DNA of 64,000 nucleotides from Acinetobacter sp. LoGeW2-3. GTDB lineage: Bacteria > Pseudomonadota > Gammaproteobacteria > Pseudomonadales > Moraxellaceae. The position numbers and the translations under genes are program-made. The stretch covers positions 1,116,001 through 1,180,000 of the forward strand of contig NZ_CP024011.1 of NCBI RefSeq assembly GCF_002688565.1, in the 5' to 3' direction. Below the pieces are notes generated by a model. It had not been told where the DNA came from. It was given only the letters and a program-made list of their open reading frames with translations, and did no database searches. Positions 31,238 through 39,863 of this stretch are shown here, piece by piece (the first letter of the stretch is position 1; every line of letters starts with the position of its first letter).

Positions 31238-31581
31238 TGGTTGGAATAGATCTAGTCATTTATTAATCCTAATTTCAAAATACCTTCTGAACTTCATAAG
31301 GTGTTTTTTATATATGACCCAAATAATTGCTGTTTAAAACAAGAATATTCATGTAATACCTTCATTTACCTGTTATTAAATTGATTAAAAACTGGACTAC
31401 TGGGTCTAGCTTTTTGCACCATTCTGCGACCTTTGTATAGTATTTGAGCAAAGTTAAGCATGCTCAACTAAGGCTGTTGCGAAAGCATGGCGGGATAAAT
31501 CAATAAAAATAAGATTAAAGAGTTAATTGTCATGTGTCGCGGTTCAAAACAATGAAATTGAAAACTCACAGGAGGTGAGAC
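31238..31581. other. intergenic region upstream of the first MFS carrier
   Basis: 344 bases with no gene. A promoter-like pair TTGCAC (31414-31419), 16-base spacer, TATAGT (31436-31441) is the best candidate start site, leaving a leader of about 130 bases. Confidence 0.5.
31414..31441 (+). promoter_or_regulatory. candidate promoter of the first aromatic-acid carrier
   Basis: TTGCAC, 16-base spacer, TATAGT; the only good sigma-70-like pair I see in this interval. Confidence 0.4.
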
Positions 31582-32940
31582 GTGACAATGAATACAGTCA
31601 ATGTAAATGACGTCATCGATAAGGCCAAATTTACCCCATTTCACTTTAATGTGGTGTTCTGGTGTTTGCTGATTATTTTATTTGATGGCTATGACCTGGC
31701 GATTAATGGTGTGGCTTTGCCGCTGTTAATGCAGGAATGGTCTTTAAGCGCAGTACAGGCTGGTATGCTGGCGAGTACTGCACTTGCAGGCATGATGTTC
31801 GGTGCCATGCTGTTTGGAACCTTAGCAGACAAAATTGGCCGTAAGAAAGTTATTATGATCTGTGTGGTGCTATTTAGCGGCTTTACCTTTGCTGGTGGCT
31901 TTGCATCTAACCCGACAGAATTCGGTCTATTACGTTTCCTGGCTGGTTTAGGCATTGGTGGTGTAATGCCAAACTTGGTAGCGCTTACTTCTGAATATGC
32001 ACCGCAGCGCTTACGTGCCACCTTAGTTACTACCATGTTCAGTGGCTATGCGGTAGGGGGTGTAATGGCAGCTTTATTGGGTGCTTGGTTTACACCTAAT
32101 TTTGCTTGGCAAATCATGTTCTTTATTGCAGGTGTGCCATTACTGTTATTGCCGCTAATCTGGAAATTTTTGCCTGAATCCCTGACCTTTTTGGTAAAAG
32201 CACAGAAGAACGACAATGCCCGTCAAATCATGCAGCGTTTAGATGATCAGCTGAGTTTAAATGCACAGACTCAATTGGCTTTAAGCGAGATCAAAATTGC
32301 TGAACCTGCTTTTGTCAGCAGCCTGTTTAAGCAGGGGCGTACAGCAAGCACATTACTGTTCTGGCTAGCCTTCTTCATGTGTTTGCTGACGCTATATGCA
32401 TTGGGCAGCTGGTTACCGAAACTGATGATGGCAGCAGGCTATTCCTTGGGTAACAGTCTAATGTTCCTGCTAGCAATGAATATTGGCGCAGTGATTGGCA
32501 CTGTAGGCGGCGGTATTTTGGCGGATAAGTTCCACTTAAAACCGGTGATCATCACCTTATGTTTATCCGGTGCAGTGGCATTATCCCTATTAGGCTTTAA
32601 GTCACCTCAGCCTGTGATTTACTTCCTGGTTGCTGTAGCGGGTGCTTCAGCGATTGGTGGTCAGATTCTGCTGTACAGCTATGTAGCACAATACTATCCA
32701 TTAACTGTTCGTTCTACTGGCATTGGTTGGGCTTCAGCAGTAGGGCGTAGTGGTGCAATTGTTGGTCCTATCTTGATCGGTATGCTACTCGGTATGGAAT
32801 TACCGCATCAGTTGAACTTCATGGCTGTCGGCTTGCCAGTGGTGATTGTAGCCATTGCTGTATCACTGATTGTGCGTAAAGACCGCGTGGTTGATGTAGA
32901 TCCAGTCGCAGAGCAGAAGCTTAAAGCTGTCAAGGCTTAG
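31582..32940 (+). CDS. MFS aromatic acid:H+ symporter (benzoate/4-hydroxybenzoate type), copy 1
   Basis: A 452-residue, 12-span carrier of the AAHS family, which includes BenK, PcaK and MucK of Acinetobacter. The signature LFDGYDLAINGVALPLLM in TM1 contains the essential Asp of this family. The MFS motif GTLADKIGRKKVI and GGGILADKF follow. A GTG at 31582 is the likely start: AGGAGGT lies 5 to 6 bases upstream, and it gives the same N-terminal length as the paralogue at 33294; the ATG at 31588 is an alternative. No aromatic-degradation genes are visible nearby, so the exact substrate is open. Confidence 0.85.
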   Translation: MTMNTVNVNDVIDKAKFTPFHFNVVFWCLLIILFDGYDLAINGVALPLLMQEWSLSAVQAGMLASTALAGMMFGAMLFGTLADKIGRKKVIMICVVLFSGFTFAGGFASNPTEFGLLRFLAGLGIGGVMPNLVALTSEYAPQRLRATLVTTMFSGYAVGGVMAALLGAWFTPNFAWQIMFFIAGVPLLLLPLIWKFLPESLTFLVKAQKNDNARQIMQRLDDQLSLNAQTQLALSEIKIAEPAFVSSLFKQGRTASTLLFWLAFFMCLLTLYALGSWLPKLMMAAGYSLGNSLMFLLAMNIGAVIGTVGGGILADKFHLKPVIITLCLSGAVALSLLGFKSPQPVIYFLVAVAGASAIGGQILLYSYVAQYYPLTVRSTGIGWASAVGRSGAIVGPILIGMLLGMELPHQLNFMAVGLPVVIVAIAVSLIVRKDRVVDVDPVAEQKLKAVKA

Positions 32941-32983
32941 TGACCCACCGGTTCTTATATTCATTTTTAGTCTTTAAAAACCG

Positions 32984-33010
32984 TGAAACCCCTTCAAATA
33001 AGGGGTTTCA
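32984..33010 (+). terminator. hairpin downstream of the first carrier
   Basis: Perfect 11-base stem TGAAACCCCTT / AAGGGGTTTCA with loop CAAAT; no strong T tract, so termination may be partial. Confidence 0.55.
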
Positions 33011-33293
33011 GCGTTTAAATTCATAATTTTCCGCAGAAATCAAAATATATTTTTCCGCAGTCAAAATCACTAAAAAACATAGTTAAAAATAGATTTTAAA
33101 TATATAAAACAAGTATTTAAATATTAATAATAACGTGATAAATCACATAAAAGTATGTTTCTTAAGATTTAATTTACCTTAACTATGGTCTTATTGTGAC
33201 GCAAAAACCGCTTCAGTATATTCGCTCGAACTGGCTGTTTTGTCGTAATGGTCAGTAGGATTTATGGACAAGTACTCATGGGAGATGAGAACG
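33011..33293. other. AT-rich region between the two carriers
   Basis: No gene seen between the hairpin and the second carrier. It holds a promoter (33194-33222) about 70 bases upstream of the second carrier gene. Confidence 0.5.
33194..33222 (+). promoter_or_regulatory. candidate promoter of the second aromatic-acid carrier
   Basis: TTGTGA (33194-33199), 17-base spacer, TATATT (33217-33222). Confidence 0.45.
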
Positions 33294-34643
33294 ATGACAA
33301 CGGAAAAAATAGATGTTAATTCTGTAGTCGATAATGCGAAATTTACGCCTTTTCACTTCAATGTAGTTGCTTGGTGTTTACTCATTATCTTATTTGATGG
33401 CTACGATTTAGCAATTAATGGTGTGACGCTTCCACTCTTAATGCAAGATTGGGGCTTAAGCGCAGTACAAGCAGGTATGCTGGCCAGTACAGCACTTGCA
33501 GGCATGATGTTTGGTGCCATGATTTTTGGTTCACTGGCAGACAAGATTGGCCGTAAAAAAGTCATCATGATCTGTATCGTGCTATTTAGTGGTTTAACTT
33601 TCGCGGGCGGCTTTGCCTCTAACCCGACTGAATTTGGTATGTTACGTTTCCTTGCTGGTTTAGGCATTGGTGGGGTAATGCCAAACCTGGTAGCACTGAC
33701 TTCTGAATATGCGCCACAAAAGATGCGTAGTACCTTAGTAACCACAATGTTCAGTGGCTATGCCGTAGGTGGCGTAATGGCTGCTTTACTCGGCTCATGG
33801 TTTACCCCAGATTTTGGCTGGCAAATCATGTTCTTTATCGCAGGTATTCCTTTATTTTTACTGCCTGTGATCTGGAAATTCCTACCTGAATCTTTGTCAT
33901 TCATGGTGAAGGTAAATAAACAGCCTGAAGCACGTCGTATCGTGCGTCGCCTGGCACCGAATGTAAAAGTAACAGACAATACTGTATTCACTTTACCTGA
34001 AGAAAATGTACCTGAAGCTGCGAACGTGGTCAGCCTGTTCCGTCGCGGTCGTGCAGTAAATACCTTACTGTTTTGGGTAGCATTCTTCACCTGCTTACTG
34101 ACGATGTATGCACTCAGCAGCTGGTTGCCAAAATTGATGATGGCTGCGGGCTACTCAATGGACAACAGTCTGATGTTCATGATGGTCATGAACGTAGGTG
34201 CAGTGGTTGGTATCGTCGGCGGTGGTATTCTGGCTGACCGTTTCCACCTGAAACCAGTACTGATGTTCCTGGGTATTATGGGAGCGATTGTGATGAGCTC
34301 AATGGGCTTTGCAGCGAACCAGTTCTTACTTTACATCTTGGTGTTCCTGGCTGGTGCAGCGTCAATCGGTTCGCAAATGTTGCTATACAGCTATGTAGCG
34401 CAGTACTACCCACTGGCAGTACGTTCTACAGGTATTGGTTGGTCTTCTGCGATCGGTCGTATGGGTGCAATTGTAGGTCCAATCCTGATTGGTGGCTTAC
34501 TGGGTATGAATCTGCCTGCACACTTCAACTTTATGGCAGTTGGTTTACCGGTACTGATTACAGCGATTGCTGTTGCACTGATCATGCATGAAAATGAAGC
34601 TGACAAGATTGGTTCAGCGGATACAGTTGCAGCAAAAGCTTAA
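33294..34643 (+). CDS. MFS aromatic acid:H+ symporter, copy 2
   Basis: A 449-residue AAHS-family carrier, obviously paralogous to the gene at 31582: TM1 FDGYDLAINGVTLPLLM, GSLADKIGRKKVI, FASNPTEFGMLRFLAGLGIGG and YSYVAQYYPLAVRSTGIGW are nearly the same in both, whereas the central cytoplasmic loop and C-terminus differ. The start at 33294 follows GGGAG; an upstream ATG at 33264 is less likely. It has its own promoter and a terminator. The two copies may differ in substrate or regulation. Confidence 0.87.
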   Translation: MTTEKIDVNSVVDNAKFTPFHFNVVAWCLLIILFDGYDLAINGVTLPLLMQDWGLSAVQAGMLASTALAGMMFGAMIFGSLADKIGRKKVIMICIVLFSGLTFAGGFASNPTEFGMLRFLAGLGIGGVMPNLVALTSEYAPQKMRSTLVTTMFSGYAVGGVMAALLGSWFTPDFGWQIMFFIAGIPLFLLPVIWKFLPESLSFMVKVNKQPEARRIVRRLAPNVKVTDNTVFTLPEENVPEAANVVSLFRRGRAVNTLLFWVAFFTCLLTMYALSSWLPKLMMAAGYSMDNSLMFMMVMNVGAVVGIVGGGILADRFHLKPVLMFLGIMGAIVMSSMGFAANQFLLYILVFLAGAASIGSQMLLYSYVAQYYPLAVRSTGIGWSSAIGRMGAIVGPILIGGLLGMNLPAHFNFMAVGLPVLITAIAVALIMHENEADKIGSADTVAAKA

Positions 34644-34663
34644 AACCAAGTTTGAAATAAGAG

Positions 34664-34686
34664 GCCTCCGAAAGGGGGCTTTTTTA
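34664..34686 (+). terminator. terminator of the second carrier
   Basis: GCCTCC-GAAA-GGGGGC followed by T6; GNRA tetraloop. Confidence 0.75.
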
Positions 34687-34802
34687 TGACAAAAGAAAAA
34701 TAGTCATATAGCGTGTTTAAATATTTATAAGCACTTTATATTTAACATTATAATTGGCATAAATATTTTTAAAATTATAGAGATTTTACTAGAGGGGACG
34801 TA

Positions 34803-35537
34803 ATGGAATTAATTGAGCAGATTGCTGAAGTTCTTAGAGAAGCTAAAAAAGAAATGCATGTTGATGCAATCGCTGAAGCAATTGTAGAAAAGTATCCACA
34901 TACACGTGCACCTCTGTATGAATTATCTAAAAAAGTATCATCGTTATTAGCAAAAGACATTGCAAAGAAAAAGACGAAATCAGATTTTGTAAAACCAAAA
35001 AATTCTAAAGGTGCTCCTAGAAGAGGAATGTACCGAATTAAAATTAAAAGAGTTACTCCTGAAATTGTTCCTCCTCCTCCAATTGTAAATGTGCTTTATA
35101 CAGGGAAAGCAGGCGAATTTGCTGTAATGTCTGAATTACTTTTCTTTGGTTTTAATACCTCATTTATGACTGTAGATGATGGAATTGATATCGTAGCGAC
35201 TAAAGATAATAAATATTTTCATATCCAAGTTAAAACGGCAAATATCTCTGAATCAAACAACCAGTATAAATTTACTATTAATCAGAGATCATATGATTCA
35301 AAAGATGCCTCTTCAACTTTCTATATTTTTGTTTTGAGATCAGCTTCAGGACCGTCATTTGTAAATAACTATATTATCCTCCCGAATAGTGACATTAGCC
35401 GATTAATAGAATCTGGAATAATCACACAAGGTAATAAGTTATCTATTAGAATTGAAAAAGATACGACAGGAAAGTATTTATTGAACTCTAAAGAAGATGT
35501 CAAATATGCATTGAACCGGTTTGATAAGATACGTTAG
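34803..35537 (+). CDS. HARE-HTH plus PD-(D/E)XK nuclease-like protein
   Basis: A 244-residue protein with two parts. Residues about 3-82 (ELIEQIAEVLREAKKEMHVDAIAEAI ... YRIKIKR) match the HARE-HTH winged-helix domain, found in restriction enzymes and chromatin proteins. Residues about 100-240 begin GKAGEFAVMSELLFFGF, then DDGIDIVATK and HIQVKTAN, the order E...D...QxK seen in Mrr-like PD-(D/E)XK nucleases. A strong GAGGGG ribosome binding site precedes the ATG. The gene is visibly more AT-rich than its neighbours and the preceding interval is too, suggesting transfer. No methylase lies next to it, so a stand-alone modification-dependent or defence nuclease is possible. The function is inferred. 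Confidence 0.7.
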   Translation: MELIEQIAEVLREAKKEMHVDAIAEAIVEKYPHTRAPLYELSKKVSSLLAKDIAKKKTKSDFVKPKNSKGAPRRGMYRIKIKRVTPEIVPPPPIVNVLYTGKAGEFAVMSELLFFGFNTSFMTVDDGIDIVATKDNKYFHIQVKTANISESNNQYKFTINQRSYDSKDASSTFYIFVLRSASGPSFVNNYIILPNSDISRLIESGIITQGNKLSIRIEKDTTGKYLLNSKEDVKYALNRFDKIR

Positions 35538-35629
35538 TAAGAAAAAATCTATTACTTTTATTAGATTTATATAAAGATTAATTTAAGGCAATATTCTTCA
35601 AGATAAAGATATTTTTTAGGTAGAAAATT

Positions 35630-35959
35630 ATGGAATTCAATTCTATCTCCCCAATCCCTGAAGATGATGAAGAACTTCATCTTCCTGAACTGGTGTACTG
35701 GGCTTCAGTCGGTGACGTTGAACAGGTCGAGCAGGGCTTACAAGAAGGTCTGGACGTCAACTCTGCCGATGAAGAAGGCTATAGCGCTTTACAGGCCGCT
35801 GCTGAAAATGATCATCTTGAAGTGGTGAAGCTGCTGGTGAGCAAAGGCGCAGATGTCGATCATCGCAGTACCTATACCGCTTTAGAGCTGGCTGAAATGG
35901 CAGGCAATAAAGACGTTGTGGAATATCTAAAAAGCCTGAAAGGCAGTATTCCCAAATAA
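35630..35959 (+). CDS. ankyrin-repeat protein, 109 residues
   Basis: Contains about two and a half ankyrin repeats: DVEQVEQGLQEGLDVNSADEEGYSALQAAAENDHLEVVKLLVSKGADVDHRSTYTALELAEMAGNKDVVEYL, written here only as its pattern of G-x-T/S-A-L and L-L-x-x-G-A-D-V motifs. It is acidic, cytoplasmic and presumably a small protein-binding module. Partner unknown. It has its own ribosome binding site (AGGTAGAAAATT) and a terminator, so it is a single-gene unit despite following the nuclease gene. Confidence 0.85.
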   Translation: MEFNSISPIPEDDEELHLPELVYWASVGDVEQVEQGLQEGLDVNSADEEGYSALQAAAENDHLEVVKLLVSKGADVDHRSTYTALELAEMAGNKDVVEYLKSLKGSIPK

Positions 35960-35969
35960 GAAAGAATAA

Positions 35970-36000
35970 AAAGAAACCCCACAAGTTGGGGTTTCTTTTT
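35970..36000. terminator. bidirectional intrinsic terminator
   Basis: AGAAACCCCA-CAAGT-TGGGGTTTCT with T run, between the ankyrin gene and the convergent PfpI-type gene. Confidence 0.85.
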
Positions 36001-36015
36001 AAAGGCAGTTTGGAA

Positions 36016-36576
36016 TTACGGAATAATATCCATATCCGCTTCCAATTCTTCGACAATCGCGGTATTAAAAGCAGGTAAATCGTCCGGATTACGTGAAGTA
36101 ATCAGTACCCAGCCATTGGTATTGCAGCGGTGTACTTCTTCATCGACCCATTTTGCACCGGCATTCTGCAGATCCAGTTTAATACTCTTATAAGAAGTCA
36201 GGTGTTTGTCTTTGACCCGACCTGCATCGATCAATGCCCATGGACCATGACAGATCGCTGCAATCGGTTTCTGGTTATCGGCAAAGTACTGAATAATGCG
36301 TTGGGCATCTTCATTAATCCGTAATTTATCGGCATTTACTGTACCGCCAGGAATCACCAGAAGATCATAATCTTCAACATTGACTTCATGCAGTGTGGTA
36401 TCGGGTGTGTATTGTGCACTTTGCTTTTCATCACTTTCTACGGTTTGAACATCTTCATTTTTTTCTGCAGCATGAATGACTAGGAAGCCTTTTGATTGCA
36501 GGAAGTCCAGCGGTTGAACCAGTTCATCGTGTTCAATACCCGAGTTTGAAGTAATAATCAGAACTTTCTTGACCAT
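36016..36576 (-). CDS. PfpI/YhbO type DJ-1 superfamily protein
   Basis: A 186-residue class I glutamine amidotransferase-like protein. The nucleophile elbow AAICHGPWAL is intact (Cys near residue 107), and VIPGGTVNADKLR and the VHRCNTNGWVLITSRNPDDLPAF segments match the PfpI/YhbO group. Members act in stress protection, as deglycase/glyoxalase or chaperone-type proteins, and true activity varies. The start at 36576 is the first ATG; the frame begins five codons further with TTG. Confidence 0.85.
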   Translation of the reverse strand: MVKKVLIITSNSGIEHDELVQPLDFLQSKGFLVIHAAEKNEDVQTVESDEKQSAQYTPDTTLHEVNVEDYDLLVIPGGTVNADKLRINEDAQRIIQYFADNQKPIAAICHGPWALIDAGRVKDKHLTSYKSIKLDLQNAGAKWVDEEVHRCNTNGWVLITSRNPDDLPAFNTAIVEELEADMDIIP

Positions 36577-36950
36577 AATTTTATATCTCAATATCTGCAG
36601 GGGTCTTTAGCTTAGCAATAAGGCATTTTTTGCAATGTTGCTTTTTTAGCCGAGGACTGTAAGCATTTATAGAAGAAAAGCCTGATAGAACAACAGAGAA
36701 AAACAATAGATGGAAAAAAGCCCCGATATCCTATCGGGGCTTTTCCGTATTTCGTGCTCTAGGTATAACTCCTGTCGTACCTCACGTCCTGGTGTATCTG
36801 CTTATTCTTGTTTTTATGTTTCGGAGCATCCTGCTCTCTATGTGTTTAAGATACTGCAGCTTGATTAAGCTCGAAAGACGTAGATGACAGCTTATGTTGT
36901 ACGCCTAGGCTTACAGGATTTAAGCTAATTTCTGTAAGCCATTCTTTTCA
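36577..36950. other. intergenic region with minus-strand terminator and candidate RNA
   Basis: 374 bases without an open frame. The strong terminator at 36714-36745 has its T run on the minus strand. Transcription reaching it from the right is either the 200-base 3' end of the outer-membrane protein mRNA or an independent small RNA (roughly 36870 to 36714). Close to the omp stop the hairpin GGCTTACAG/CTGTAAGCC lies at about 36910-36945. Confidence 0.45.
36714..36745 (-). terminator. strong intrinsic terminator
   Basis: GCCCCGATA-TCC-TATCGGGGC stem with TTTTTT on the minus strand and TTTT on the plus strand. Confidence 0.8.
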
Positions 36951-37643
36951 TTAAAAGTGCATATCTAGACCGATATAAGGACCTTTAAATTCGAGCTGAA
37001 GATCTGGTGCATTATTTTGCTCGGCATCCATTTTCATGATGCGATAACCCACTTTGGCACCAACGTCCACTAGCAGATTGTCAACAAAGTCGTATTGAAG
37101 TTCAGCCTGGACATCAGTCTTTTTAGTATCGCTACCATGGCTATAAACGGCTTCAGCTTTGGCACTCATACCGGTAAATGGCAGTTTGACACCCGCCGTT
37201 GCATAGAGCAGTGGGCTGTATTCATCCAGATCGTACTGGGTCGCAACACCAGCATTCAGGTTTCTCACCGTACCATCCAGATTAGTTAAGCCGACACCGA
37301 CATCGGCATGTACAACGGTATCCAGCAATTCGTAATACAGAATATAGTCGATATTGTTCAGCTCGATATCTGAAGCGTTAAGCAAAGTGCTTTGCTCGCT
37401 GTTGCTGTCGAGATTTACGTATTTAATTTTTGCATTTGGCAACAATGGCACTGGATGTTCCAAAGCTACAGACAGCTGCACCGTCCCTTGACGATCCAGA
37501 TCATGTTTGCTGGCATTACCAGACTGGCTATAACCGTCAAAATTCCAGTAGCTGGCATCTGCTTTTAGACCAATGACATCGGCATGGCTGATTGTAGTGA
37601 ACGCCAGTCCACATAATAGGGTATTAATGATTCTTGCGTACAT
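36951..37643 (-). CDS. outer membrane beta-barrel protein (TIGR04219 type)
   Basis: A 230-residue protein with signal peptide (MYARIINTLLCGLAFTTISHA), then alternating beta strands and a C-terminal aromatic residue (PYIGLDMHF), the normal signature of an outer-membrane beta-barrel. The text LKADASYWNFDG, LEHPVPLLPNAKIKY, DYILYYELLDTVVHADVGVG and VKLPFTGMSAKAEAVYSH is typical of the TIGR04219 family. Function unknown. AAGGA lies 10 bases before the ATG. Confidence 0.82.
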   Translation of the reverse strand: MYARIINTLLCGLAFTTISHADVIGLKADASYWNFDGYSQSGNASKHDLDRQGTVQLSVALEHPVPLLPNAKIKYVNLDSNSEQSTLLNASDIELNNIDYILYYELLDTVVHADVGVGLTNLDGTVRNLNAGVATQYDLDEYSPLLYATAGVKLPFTGMSAKAEAVYSHGSDTKKTDVQAELQYDFVDNLLVDVGAKVGYRIMKMDAEQNNAPDLQLEFKGPYIGLDMHF

Positions 37644-37945
37644 AGGTTTAATTTCCTTGTGCTTAACTCAAATTGCGCAGTTTTATGACCTAAATCCATA
37701 TTTTTAATATTTCTGGCTAGCTGCATCATATAGATAATTTTCAAAATGTATATGGCAGGAAATAGGGGATCATTTGGTCAGGTTGCACTTCATTTTTTTA
37801 TTTTATTTTGTCGTATCTGAGGTAATTGTAGAGCAGGCTTTTCAACCATCTACACCATGGTCTACATTTTAAAAACGCATGTCACTGGATCTTAGGCATA
37901 TAATGAATTATATCGAAATATTGCGTGACCCTGAAAGGACGTGAC
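37644..37945. other. intergenic promoter region
   Basis: 302 bases between the divergent outer-membrane and aldehyde dehydrogenase genes. A TATAAT box at 37900-37905 is a likely -10 for the dehydrogenase; the -35 is poor. Nothing else recognised. Confidence 0.4.
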
Positions 37946-39388
37946 ATGACCAAAATCCGAGCAGTAATAGACTATCCGCTTTATGTTGCAGGTAAGCCTG
38001 TGGAAACTTCAGAATGGCTTGAGGTTCAGGATAAATATACGCATAAGGTCTGCGCACGTGTGTCACTGGCAGATGCCAAAATTCTGGAAAAAGCCATTAA
38101 AGCGGCAGTGAAAGCCGAAGCGGAAATGGCGGCTTTGGAGCCTTATCAGAAACAGAAAATCCTGCTGCACTGTGTGAAGCGCTTTAATGAAATTCGTGGT
38201 CAGTTGACCGAGATTCTGATTGCAGAAGGTGGCAAGCCACGTAAAGCTGCAGCAGCGGAAGTAGAACGTCTGATCAATACCTTCCAGATCGCTGCAGATT
38301 CTGTGAGCCAGATCGATTCAGGCCGCATGATTCCATTGGCAGTCACCGCCGCTGCATCAGGCTATCAGGGCTTTGTGAAACAGGTTCCGATTGGCGCCGT
38401 ATCACTAATTAGTCCTTTTAATTTCCCACTGAATTTGACCGCGCACAAGATTGCACCTGCGATTGCCGCAGGTTGTCCATTTGTCTTAAAACCTGCCAGT
38501 CTGACACCGGTATCTGCCTTAAAAATTGCGGAAATTCTGGCAGAAACCGACTTGCCGCCAAATGCATTCTCGGTATTGCCATGTCCACGTGAACTGGCGG
38601 ATGTACTGGTGACAGATGACCGCTTCAAAATGCTCAGCTTTACCGGTTCCGATGTGGTCGGTTGGGATATGAAAGCACGGGCTGGGCGTAAGAAAGTTAC
38701 GCTGGAACTCGGTGGTAACGCCGCGGTGATGATCGAGCCAGATACTGAAATTACCGATGCGCTGATTGATCGTCTAATTGGTGGTGCTTTTGGTCATGCC
38801 GGACAGGTCTGCATTAGCGTGCAGCGCATTCTGGTACATCAGGATATCTACGCTGATGTGAAGAAAAAACTGGTGGCTAAGCTGAAAAAACTCAAACCAG
38901 CCGATCCTGATCTGGATACGACTTTGATCGGCCCAATGATCAAGGAAGCTGAAGCCAAGCGTCTAAAAAAATGGCTGGATAAAGCCGTAAAGAAAGGCGC
39001 GAAAGTTCTCAGTGGTGGCAAACTGGATGGTGTGATGTTTGAGCCGACTTTACTAGAAGATGTCGACCACGGTCTGGAAGTGTATAAGGACGAAGTCTTT
39101 GGTCCGATGGCTATTCTGGAAAAATACAGTGATTTTGAGGCTGGGGTCGAATGCATCAACAGCAGCCGTTTTGGTTTGCAGGCAGGTGTCTATACCCAGA
39201 ATCTGAACAAGATGATGTATGCCTGGAACCAGTTACATGTTGGGGGCGTGATCATCAATGACATTCCATCTTTCCGTGTCGACAACATGCCGTATGGTGG
39301 TGTGAAGGATTCGGGTCTGGGCCGTGAAGGTATCCAGTCTGCAATTCGTGATATGCAGGAAGAGCGAATGCTGGTGATTAAAGCCTGA
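37946..39388 (+). CDS. aldehyde dehydrogenase family protein
   Basis: A 480-residue NAD(P)-dependent aldehyde dehydrogenase. NAD-binding text SPFNFPLNLTAHKIAPAIAAG with KPAS, catalytic Glu in VTLELGGNAAV, catalytic Cys in FGHAGQVCISVQR, and C-terminal DEVFGPMAILEKY and PYGGVKDSGLGREG are all in place. The start at 37946 follows AAGGA by 7 bases. The substrate cannot be named; relatives include phosphorylating-independent glyceraldehyde-3-phosphate and lactaldehyde types. Confidence 0.87.
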   Translation: MTKIRAVIDYPLYVAGKPVETSEWLEVQDKYTHKVCARVSLADAKILEKAIKAAVKAEAEMAALEPYQKQKILLHCVKRFNEIRGQLTEILIAEGGKPRKAAAAEVERLINTFQIAADSVSQIDSGRMIPLAVTAAASGYQGFVKQVPIGAVSLISPFNFPLNLTAHKIAPAIAAGCPFVLKPASLTPVSALKIAEILAETDLPPNAFSVLPCPRELADVLVTDDRFKMLSFTGSDVVGWDMKARAGRKKVTLELGGNAAVMIEPDTEITDALIDRLIGGAFGHAGQVCISVQRILVHQDIYADVKKKLVAKLKKLKPADPDLDTTLIGPMIKEAEAKRLKKWLDKAVKKGAKVLSGGKLDGVMFEPTLLEDVDHGLEVYKDEVFGPMAILEKYSDFEAGVECINSSRFGLQAGVYTQNLNKMMYAWNQLHVGGVIINDIPSFRVDNMPYGGVKDSGLGREGIQSAIRDMQEERMLVIKA

Positions 39389-39403
39389 TCATTGCAAAAA
39401 GAG

Positions 39404-39448
39404 AAAAGCGGATTTTGGAGAACAAATCTTTAAGATCCGCTTTTTTTT
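39404..39448 (+). terminator. terminator of the aldehyde dehydrogenase gene
   Basis: AAAAGCGGAT (39404-39413) pairs with ATCCGCTTTT (39435-39444), then T run; loop of 21 bases. Confidence 0.75.
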
Positions 39449-39863
39449 AAAGCTGTACTATCTAATCTGGGTGGGAATAGACTGATTTTCAGATCTCATC
39501 AAGAAATACTTAAAAAACAATATATTCCAAAAAGTTTTTAAATATATAACCTTGTAAATTAGTGTAAATTTGTAGAAATATTGAACGCTTGCACGCGATA
39601 GATTATAAAAAGTAAATATTTGAAGCAGAATTTACAGAAATTCCATTTAAAACTCAGTATTGTTGAATCCATATGCAGGAACAGTATGTGCAAGATGCTT
39701 TTATCCGGGATTTGACATGCTTGACCGTAGGCTGATTAGAGGCTGAAGCTCACAAGGCGCGGCTCTGATTTAAGCACCCAAAAATATTTTAATTGGTACT
39801 TTTTTTGCTCGCGCGATAACCACAATAAGCAGCATCTAAAGAGGCCTAAAGTTTAGGTGTTCT
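39449..39863. other. intergenic region with promoter and long leader
   Basis: About 415 bases with no gene. It holds a promoter at 39581-39609, which implies a 5' leader of about 250 bases ahead of the sodium symporter gene. The leader shows modest inverted repeats (for example around 39740-39770, AGAGGC/GGCTCT) but no riboswitch class that I can name. Confidence 0.45.
39581..39609 (+). promoter_or_regulatory. candidate sigma-70 promoter of the sodium symporter operon
   Basis: TTGAAC (39581-39586), 17-base spacer, TATAAA (39604-39609). Confidence 0.5.

Noticed and set aside
31238..31581. Leader peptide or small gene before the first aromatic-acid carrier
   Set aside because: No frame with a start codon and ribosome binding site of meaningful length was found.
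39615..39863. Glycine riboswitch ahead of the sodium symporter
   Set aside because: The conserved glycine aptamer strands are not present in the leader.
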